A stretch of DNA of 64,000 nucleotides. It comes from Ruficoccus sp. ZRK36. Lineage in GTDB: Bacteria; Verrucomicrobiota; Verrucomicrobiia; Opitutales; Cerasicoccaceae. Positions 1 to 6,071 of the stretch are shown here, one piece after another (positions within the stretch are counted from its first letter, which is position 1; each line of letters begins with the position of its first letter). Under the pieces are notes generated by a model, which saw nothing but the letters and a program-made list of their open reading frames with translations, was not told the origin of the DNA and did not search any database. The translations under genes were made by a program, and so were the position numbers. The stretch covers positions 945,501-1,009,500 of the forward strand of contig NZ_CP080649.1 in the NCBI RefSeq assembly GCF_019603315.1, read 5' to 3'.

Positions 1-12
1 GGCTCCACCTTA

Positions 13-94
13 GTGGGGCCATCAATGCCACCGGGTGCAACCTGGCCATGGCTCTACCAGGGTGGGGCCATTAATGCTACCGGGTGCAACCCGG
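13..94. repeat. Two-copy direct repeat, 49-bp period
   Basis: A unit beginning GTGGGGCCATCAATGCCACC (13-45) recurs as GTGGGGCCATTAATGCTACC (62-94) with a few substitutions. Both copies end in a CCGGGTGCAACC-type string. The period is 49 bases. The repeat lies just downstream of the stop of the minus-strand transporter gene, and it may continue beyond the left edge of the window, so the true copy number cannot be judged. It could be an intergenic satellite or a 3' UTR element. No terminator T-run is seen. Confidence 0.75.
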
Positions 95-95
95 T

Positions 96-1703
96 TCAGC
101 CGATCAGCTTGAGCAAGAACTTGGCCAGCAGGGCCATCATGATAACGGCCACCGGATAGACTGTCGCGTAGCTGACGATAGGTGCCTGCTGATGGGTTTT
201 TGAGACGATGGCCCCGAGCGCGGGGGTACTGGTCATCCCGCCGCAGATCCCGCCCAGGCTCTGGGCGACGGTCAGCTTCATGATCTTGCGGGCGGTGATA
301 TAGCCCACGATCATCGGCACGATACTGATCAGCGCACCGACCAGAAAGATCTCCGCACCCTGCGTCTGGATGGCTGAGCCCATGGAGGCTCCGCCTTTGA
401 TCCCGGCATCGGCGAGGAAGAATACCAGCCCCATCTCCTGGAGGAGGACGCGCGTCGGCCGCGGGATGAAGCCGACCACACCGCCGACACGTCCGAAGTG
501 TCCCAGCAGGAGCGCGACGAGCAACGGGCCACCGGCTAGTCCGAGCGAAAAGGTATCCCCCCAGGGCATGGGGATGGTCAGCTTGCCCAGGGCGACCCCC
601 AGCGCCAGCCCGATAGCGAGCGAGGCGAGACTGGTTTCGGAAAAAGCCTGCGTGTGGTGACCGACTTCCTTGGCAAAGGCGGCGAGCTTGTCCTGAGCAC
701 CGACGGTGGTGAGGATGTCGCCCTTTTCCAGGCGGGTCTTCGCATCCGGGACAAAGGTAAACTCCAGGCGGTTGATGCGGGTCACGACCACGCCGTGGTT
801 ACGCAGCGGATCGATGTCGCTCAGCGTTTTGCCGATGAGCTCCTTTTTCGTCACGACGAACTGGCTGCGCTCGTTATCGGCATCGAGCACGATGTTCTGC
901 TCGCTCACCCGGCCGATCAGCTCGGTGGCGATTTTGACAGCCTTGGCGTCACCCACGAGCAGCAGGAGCTGGTCAGGCTGGAAAACGTCCTCGTAGCTGA
1001 CCGGTTCGAGTCGGTTGTTACGCCAGATGCGTGAGACCTGGCAGCCGCCCAGGTCCGCCAGTGAGCTGTCCCCGAGGCGCTTGCCGAAAAGGTTCTCGTT
1101 GCGCACTTCGACCAGCTTGCGCTCGATGACAATCGAGGACGCGCCCTTGGTTTCCGGCGTGTCTTCCTCGATCTTGAGCTTGAGGAGCTTCGGGATGAGC
1201 TGGACGAAAAGCACGACCCCGATGACCCCAAAGGGGTAGGCGATCCCGTAGCCGACGACTACATCAGTCGCTCCCGGCCCGGCACCTTCGCTGGCCGCAG
1301 CCAGTGCGGGGGTGCTCGTCATGGACCCGGCAAAAGCGCCGACGGCCATGGCCGCATCGACGTGGAAAAGCTTGGCCAGCCCCCAAGTGGTTAAGGCCCC
1401 GGCTCCGACGACGACCAGCGCCAGCTTGGCCAGCTGGCTGCCCTCTCGCTTGAGCGCCCCGAAGAACCGATTCCCCGCGCTGATGCCGACGCAGTACACA
1501 AAGAGCGCCAGCCCGATGCTGCCGATACCGGCGGGCACGGTGCAGCCAAAATGCCCGGCCAGCAGCGCCACGAATATGACGGCGGAGGAGCCCAGGGTGA
1601 TGCCCTTGATCTGGATGCTGCCCAGGGCGAGTCCGATGCCGATCAGCCCGAAGAGGGTCAGCAGCGGATTGCTCAGGATGTTTTGGAAAAAGTCGCTCGG
1701 CAT
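96..1703 (-). CDS. AspT/YidE/YbjL-type membrane transporter with RCK_C (TrkA_C) domains
   Basis: Predicted inner-membrane transporter of the aspartate-alanine antiporter (AspT/YidE/YbjL) family. The protein is a duplication: two hydrophobic halves of several membrane helices (about residues 8-190 and 360-535) flank a soluble middle with two TrkA_C-like domains, marked by 'LVEVRNENLFGKRLGDSSLADL' and 'ELIGKTLSDIDPLRNHGVVVTRI'. Both halves carry the family-typical 'GxxxGxMTSTPAL' loop (GAFAGSMTSTPAL, GGICGGMTSTPAL). The ATG at 1703 is chosen because family members begin a few residues before the first helix; a GTG at 1772 would add 23 residues without a good ribosome site. It is a single-gene unit behind a cobalamin-riboswitch-like leader, so B12 status probably controls it. 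Family members exchange dicarboxylic amino or organic acids; the substrate here is unknown. Confidence 0.9.
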   Translation of the reverse strand: MPSDFFQNILSNPLLTLFGLIGIGLALGSIQIKGITLGSSAVIFVALLAGHFGCTVPAGIGSIGLALFVYCVGISAGNRFFGALKREGSQLAKLALVVVGAGALTTWGLAKLFHVDAAMAVGAFAGSMTSTPALAAASEGAGPGATDVVVGYGIAYPFGVIGVVLFVQLIPKLLKLKIEEDTPETKGASSIVIERKLVEVRNENLFGKRLGDSSLADLGGCQVSRIWRNNRLEPVSYEDVFQPDQLLLLVGDAKAVKIATELIGRVSEQNIVLDADNERSQFVVTKKELIGKTLSDIDPLRNHGVVVTRINRLEFTFVPDAKTRLEKGDILTTVGAQDKLAAFAKEVGHHTQAFSETSLASLAIGLALGVALGKLTIPMPWGDTFSLGLAGGPLLVALLLGHFGRVGGVVGFIPRPTRVLLQEMGLVFFLADAGIKGGASMGSAIQTQGAEIFLVGALISIVPMIVGYITARKIMKLTVAQSLGGICGGMTSTPALGAIVSKTHQQAPIVSYATVYPVAVIMMALLAKFLLKLIG

Positions 1704-1783
1704 GGTCAGTAAATAGTGGTGGAGGCCCGGAAAGCCGGTCTCCAGCCTGTCCCCGGTTTTATCCGCGGGCACGCCGTGCGACC

Positions 1784-1960
1784 GACATCCCTAGCGCGAA
1801 GATGTCTGGTGATTCGGGCATTCTGGCTTCCGAGACTGAGGTCCGGTCACAGTTGCGCGTCAGCTCCTGGTTCTCACAGGATTTCCCCGAAGGTGTTCGC
1901 TATTGGAAATAGCGTGCGAGATCGTGGGAGCGAGGCGAAACTGAGTCAAGCCGTGTTTAT
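1784..1960 (-). promoter_or_regulatory. Cobalamin (B12) riboswitch-like leader
   Basis: Read on the minus strand, this leader carries the conserved landmarks of the cobalamin riboswitch in the right order. They are GGGGAAATCC (about 1888-1879), a TGTGAGAACC segment, then CGCGCAACTGTGACCGG (about 1859-1843; the consensus has CGC.ACUGU.A.CGG), and finally GGAAGCCAGAATGCCC (about 1831-1816; the consensus has AAGCCAGAAgACCxGCC). A small hairpin (CGCTATT-TCC-AATAGCG, 1914-1898) precedes the core. A downstream hairpin GACATC...GATGTC (1806-1784) could be the expression platform. The only gene downstream is the AspT-type transporter. The match was made by eye, and the outer boundaries are approximate. 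Confidence 0.82.
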
Positions 1961-2026
1961 GAATGGATTACCTGGTATGAGAGGGATTAATCGTTTGGTG
2001 AGAGAAAATGGGTCGTGATCCGCGTT

Positions 2027-2917
2027 TCAGAGCTTGCGCTGTTCCAATTTGGCGATGAGCGCGCGGGCGGAGAAATCCTGTACGGTGATAGCGGCGGTGC
2101 GGGCACCTGCCTGCATGGCCTCAAGCAGCGCCTCCGAGTCTGGGTGCGGGCATTGGGCGAGTGTGGCCATGAGCGCTCCGGCATAGCTGTCTCCGGCTCC
2201 GGTGGGGTCGACGGGGTTGTCCACGAGCTGAGCGGGCACATGCCAATCCTTACCCTGGCTGAAGCCGAGAGAGCCGCGGGAGCCGAGCTTGACCACGGCG
2301 AAGCGCGGCCCCAGCTCAAGCAGGGCGCGCCCGGCCTGGCGGGGATCTTCGCAGCCGGTGAGCAGGGCGGCTTCTTCGTCGTTGAGCAGCATGAGGCTGG
2401 TCCGCCGGATCATGTCCAGCAGCTCGCTGCGACGCTCCCGGATCCAGAAGTCAATCGTGTCCAGTGCGACGAAGGGCTCGCCCTCCATCTGCTCCAGGAC
2501 GCGCCCCTGAAAGTCCGGGCGCATGTTCGCCAGTAGCAGGTAGGGGCAGCGTCGTTGGGATGCGTTGAGCTCAGGCCGAAACGATTCCTCAACATTCGGG
2601 TGCAGCTCCAGTGTCTTGCGTTTATCCGGGTCCTGGTGATAGCGGCACTTCCAGGCAAAGGTCTTCTCGTGCGGCAGCACGGTGATGCCCGTGGTGTCCA
2701 CGCCGAGGCGTTCCAGGTGCTCACGCTCCTCCAGCGGAAAGTCACCCCCGACCGCTCCGAACAGCTGCGGCCTGAGAAAGAACGCTGCCGCCAGCGAGGC
2801 AAACCAGCCCGAGCCACCGATCTCGCGGCGCTCCGAGCCATCGGGCATGAGCAGGGTGTCCAGCCCAAGACCGCCGGCGACCAGCAAGGGTGGGGTCTTT
2901 GGCGGTTGCTCGTTCAT
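2027..2917 (-). CDS. PfkB-family carbohydrate kinase
   Basis: Ribokinase-like (PfkB) kinase of 296 residues, the usual length. The N-terminal 'GGLGLDTLLMPDG...REIGGSGWFASLAAAFF' matches the substrate-binding GG motif, and the C-terminal 'DNPVDPTGAGDSYAGALMATL' is the PfkB signature 2, with the catalytic Asp in GAGD. It lies 12 bases after the next PfkB gene in the same direction, so the two probably form an operon. Family members phosphorylate sugars or nucleosides with ATP in the cytoplasm; the substrate cannot be read from sequence. The kinase pair is not a simple tandem duplication, since the two proteins differ clearly. Confidence 0.9.
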   Translation of the reverse strand: MNEQPPKTPPLLVAGGLGLDTLLMPDGSERREIGGSGWFASLAAAFFLRPQLFGAVGGDFPLEEREHLERLGVDTTGITVLPHEKTFAWKCRYHQDPDKRKTLELHPNVEESFRPELNASQRRCPYLLLANMRPDFQGRVLEQMEGEPFVALDTIDFWIRERRSELLDMIRRTSLMLLNDEEAALLTGCEDPRQAGRALLELGPRFAVVKLGSRGSLGFSQGKDWHVPAQLVDNPVDPTGAGDSYAGALMATLAQCPHPDSEALLEAMQAGARTAAITVQDFSARALIAKLEQRKL

Positions 2918-2929
2918 ACGGAGGGGAGG

Positions 2930-3916
2930 TTAATCCTTGAGGTGCTCTTTGATCTTGAGCCAGCGATCATGCGGGATGGCGGCGCCCATCACCTGCACGA
3001 TTTCCGCGCCCAGGATGGAGCCGTAGCGTCCGCACACATCCAGCGGGCGACCACGCAGCCAGCCATAGAGGAATCCGGCTGCCCAGAGGTCTCCGGCACC
3101 CGTTGTGTCGACGGGGTTTTTGACGGTGATCGGAGAAATCTTCTCCAGATCTTCGCCCTGCTGGACGAGTGAACCGGCTTTACCGAGCTTGACCACGGCG
3201 ACGTCGCAGAGCTTTGCCAGCTTGGCGACCATGCCTTTGTAGTCTTTTCCGCCGAAGAACGCTTCGGCCTCGCCCTCGTTAGCGAAAACCAGATCCACGT
3301 ACTCTTCTAAAATGTCGGGCAGGATGTCCTTGGTCGCGCCCACGACCTCAAATGAGGCCAGGTCGAGGCTCACGGTGCAGCCGGCGGCCTTGGCCGAGTT
3401 CAGCACCTTGAACATCAGGTCGCGGTTAAACAGGATGTAGCCCTCGATGTGGGCGTGGCGGCAGCCCTTAAAGTCATCCGCGCTGATCTCGTCGGGATCG
3501 AGCGTCATGGCAGCTCCGAGGTCGGTACGCATCGTGCGCTCGGAGTCCGGGGTCACCAGAGAGAGGCAGCGCCCGTTGGGGACCTCGCCGACCTTGAAGC
3601 GCGAGCCATCGCCGCCCAGCTCCATGAAGCGGTCGCGGTAAAATTCGCCGCCGGAGTCGTTACCGATCTTCCCGAGGAAGGTCGTCGGCAGGCCCAGGTG
3701 GGCCACAGCCACGGCGGTGTTACCGGAGGAGCCGCCGGGCGCCTCTGTCATCGGTGAGTCAACCTGCGCCATGAGCTCGCCCATGGTCGTGGCATCGACC
3801 AGCTCCATGCCGCCTTTATCGCCAGGGATGGAGGCGACAAAGGCCTCCGGCACTTGGGCCAGTACGTCTACGATAGGCGATCCGACGCCGATCAGTTCAA
3901 AGGTTTTGATGTCCAT
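2930..3916 (-). CDS. PfkB-family kinase, adenosine-kinase-like
   Basis: A 328-residue PfkB kinase. It begins 'ELIGVGSPIVDVLAQVPEAFV', contains 'APGGSSGNTAVAVAHLGLPTTFLGKIGNDSGG' (GG sugar/nucleoside-binding region) and ends with signature 2, 'KNPVDTTGAGDLWAAGFLYGWLRG'. This layout resembles the bacterial adenosine kinase/ribokinase branch ('DTTGAGDLWAAGFL'), so a nucleoside or ribose substrate is likely but unproven. It lies 21 bases after the DUF6941 gene and 12 bases before the second kinase. The three may share a transcript, possibly read-through from the large operon upstream. Confidence 0.9.
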   Translation of the reverse strand: MDIKTFELIGVGSPIVDVLAQVPEAFVASIPGDKGGMELVDATTMGELMAQVDSPMTEAPGGSSGNTAVAVAHLGLPTTFLGKIGNDSGGEFYRDRFMELGGDGSRFKVGEVPNGRCLSLVTPDSERTMRTDLGAAMTLDPDEISADDFKGCRHAHIEGYILFNRDLMFKVLNSAKAAGCTVSLDLASFEVVGATKDILPDILEEYVDLVFANEGEAEAFFGGKDYKGMVAKLAKLCDVAVVKLGKAGSLVQQGEDLEKISPITVKNPVDTTGAGDLWAAGFLYGWLRGRPLDVCGRYGSILGAEIVQVMGAAIPHDRWLKIKEHLKD

Positions 3917-3937
3917 GAAAAGGGTCTGTGAGAGGTC

Positions 3938-4321
3938 TTATTGAGACACGATAAAGGAGGTGACAAGGATCGGCTCGTCGTCAACTTCAATCGCGGCTGT
4001 GTAGTCGCCCGGCTTTTGGAAGGGCACATTCTTCAGCTGGTTGATCAAGTGGATGCGATGCAGCGGGCTTTTCGACTCAAAGGGCCGCTCCACGGACATA
4101 AGGGGTGCCTCACCGGGCAGGCCCAGGCTGAGCTGCAGCCGGTGCTCGCCGATGCTGACATCTGCCAGGCTGACGAACCACACCATGTGCGGGTGCATCA
4201 TCGGATACTCCTGAGAGCGCAGATTGGAGAACACGCCCAGCAGGGTATGCTTACCGGTGGAGGGGTCGATATGGACGCCGTCGCAGGTCGCAAAGATCAG
4301 CAGTTGTGGCTTCGATTGCAT
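3938..4321 (-). CDS. DUF6941-family small protein
   Basis: A cytoplasmic protein of 127 residues with no signal peptide or membrane segment. The opening 'QLLIFATCDGVHIDPSTGKHTLLGVFSNL', a central 'WFVSLADVSIGEHRLQL' beta pattern and the C-terminal 'PGDYTAAIEVDDEPILVTSFIV' fit the DUF6941 family, small all-beta proteins of unknown function common in diverse bacteria. It sits between the TolQ-like gene (118-base gap) and the first kinase gene (21-base gap). No catalytic residues can be named. Confidence 0.7.
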   Translation of the reverse strand: MQSKPQLLIFATCDGVHIDPSTGKHTLLGVFSNLRSQEYPMMHPHMVWFVSLADVSIGEHRLQLSLGLPGEAPLMSVERPFESKSPLHRIHLINQLKNVPFQKPGDYTAAIEVDDEPILVTSFIVSQ

Positions 4322-4439
4322 GTGGGGGATACGCTGACACCCGCTCCCGCGAACCGCAACGACGAAAGCGGCTGCTGGGTGGCGCTGTTCTCCCGGCTGG
4401 CCCTCTTATCGAGATGGCATTGCCGCTAGGTAAAGCCGT

Positions 4440-5168
4440 TCAGTCCTCTCCCTCGGCCAGATCGTCAAGCAGGTCGGTAGCGGTCTGGACGGTCGTATTC
4501 ATCCGGGCAGCGAGGCGGTTTTTCATGATAAAGTACGCCACCATGGCCGGGATGCCGATGAGCAGACCGGTGGCAGTCGTGATCAGCGCCTCACCGATGC
4601 TGCCCGCAAAGGCCTGCGGCTGACCCATGCCGATGCGCTCCATAGTCTGAAAAGCGCCAATCATCCCGCTGACCGTTCCCAGCAGGCCGATCATGGGGGC
4701 CGTCGCGGCGATGACGTTGAGATAGTTGATCCACTGGCTTACCGCGCTCTCCTCGGCCTCCAGTGTCTCGACCAGCAGGGTCTCGACCTTGGCGCGGTTG
4801 GACTCGGGCAGCTCGGGGCGGGCTTTGGTCAGGGCTTTTCCCAAGGCGCGTCCCAGCATCGTGTCGTCCTCGGTGAGTAGGGAGCGAGCGCCCTCCAGAT
4901 CGCCTGTGCGCAGGCTGGATGCGATCTCAGGGAGTCGGGCGATGGGCACGAAACACCGCACGGATGTTTCCCGCCAGGCGTAAAAGAGCAGAAATAAAAG
5001 TGCCAGCGAGCACGCCCCCAAGGGCCACATCGCCCATCCACCTTCACGGATCATGGCCCACAGGCTGTGGCTGGCTGGCTCGGATGCGGCCTCCTGCGCG
5101 GAGGCGTACAGGGGGCTCAAGAGCAGAATGACGATGGCGGTCAGGCGGCGCATGGTGTAAAATGACAA
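4440..5168 (-). CDS. MotA/TolQ/ExbB proton-channel family protein
   Basis: Inner-membrane protein of 242 residues. A signal-like N-terminus (residues 6-24) is followed by a membrane helix near 'GGWAMWPLGACSLALLFLLFYA', a cytoplasmic loop, and two closing helices. These contain the family signature 'INYLNVIAATAPMIGLLGTVSGMIGAFQTM' and 'ALITTATGLLIGIPAMVAYFIM'. This is the TolQ/ExbB topology; such proteins use proton flow with an ExbD/TolR partner, and no ExbD gene is visible in the window. The stop of the preceding gene is only 3 bases away, so it is the last gene of the MoxR operon or nearly so. An internal ATG at 5153 is an alternative start. Confidence 0.9.
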   Translation of the reverse strand: MSFYTMRRLTAIVILLLSPLYASAQEAASEPASHSLWAMIREGGWAMWPLGACSLALLFLLFYAWRETSVRCFVPIARLPEIASSLRTGDLEGARSLLTEDDTMLGRALGKALTKARPELPESNRAKVETLLVETLEAEESAVSQWINYLNVIAATAPMIGLLGTVSGMIGAFQTMERIGMGQPQAFAGSIGEALITTATGLLIGIPAMVAYFIMKNRLAARMNTTVQTATDLLDDLAEGED

Positions 5169-5171
5169 AGT

Positions 5172-6071
5172 CTATTTAGCCTCCGAGGTCAAACCCGTCT
5201 TGTCGGGGGGCGGAGGAGGTTGGAGCAGTTTTTTGTACAATGGCTTGTGGTTATCCAGGCCATCATCCGTCGGCCAGGGAAGGTGCCGGGCAGCCATCTC
5301 TACCGCGAGGGCGCGCGCCTCAGTCTCGTCATCGAGGGCATCGGCGGCCAGGATGGCGACCGCGTAGCAATGCTGCAGATACGCCATCGGGTACTGGCTG
5401 GAAAAGGTGATCGGCTCCAGCGCGGTTAGTAGTGCTGCCTCGTGCTGGCCGTCGTCGAGATCGAGCCGAGCGAGGATATATGAGCCCAGCGCCGAGGTGC
5501 CATAACGCGGGTGATTCATTATCCACTCGAGGGCCAGCTGTCGAGTGTCGTCGCGTAGCGGGAGCTGATAATAACCAAGTAGAATCAGTGACTCCAGCTG
5601 GTCGCGTACGGTCTCATCCTGGATATAGGGAAGGAGGGTCTTTGCGACGCCGACGGACAGGTACGGCTCCTCGGCCTCGCGGGCGGCTACCACGAGCTTC
5701 AGGAAGTAGGCTCGGTCCGGCTCCGGGATAAACGCCAGATAGGGCGCCTGCTGCTCGTAGATCACCTGTAGCAGTGGAAGCGCTTCATCGGCACGGCCTG
5801 CCGCCAGCAGCTGAGCTGCATTGGTCTTCACGGCTGCGGTGCGGAAATCGATCCGCTCAACCTCATCCGGGGTAAAGGTGTACTCGGCCTGACCTCCTGC
5901 GCTGGGCCGTATAAATATCAGGTGGTCATCCCGAACTCCCTGCACCTGACCCTCATAGGCCTGTCCGCTGCGCAGGATGAGCGTCTGCGTTGAGGAGACT
6001 TTGCTTTCTGCGAAAATGTATGTATTCAAAAAAGAATACAAGCAAAGGGCTACGAGGTGGAAGAGCTTCAT
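5172..6071 (-). CDS. Exported hypothetical protein of the MoxR operon
   Basis: A 299-residue protein with a cleavable signal peptide ('KLFHLVALCLYSFLNTYIFAES'). A short beta domain follows ('TLILRSGQAYEGQVQGVRDDHLIFIRP'), resembling small SH3-like or LSm-type beta barrels. The rest is an all-alpha region with weak TPR character, ending in a proline-rich tail. Its start overlaps the stop of the TPR gene by an ATGA-type overlap (6068-6071), and its stop is 3 bases from the TolQ-like gene, so it is translationally coupled on both sides. No family name is recognised. It probably acts in the periplasm with the TPR protein. Confidence 0.75.
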   Translation of the reverse strand: MKLFHLVALCLYSFLNTYIFAESKVSSTQTLILRSGQAYEGQVQGVRDDHLIFIRPSAGGQAEYTFTPDEVERIDFRTAAVKTNAAQLLAAGRADEALPLLQVIYEQQAPYLAFIPEPDRAYFLKLVVAAREAEEPYLSVGVAKTLLPYIQDETVRDQLESLILLGYYQLPLRDDTRQLALEWIMNHPRYGTSALGSYILARLDLDDGQHEAALLTALEPITFSSQYPMAYLQHCYAVAILAADALDDETEARALAVEMAARHLPWPTDDGLDNHKPLYKKLLQPPPPPDKTGLTSEAK

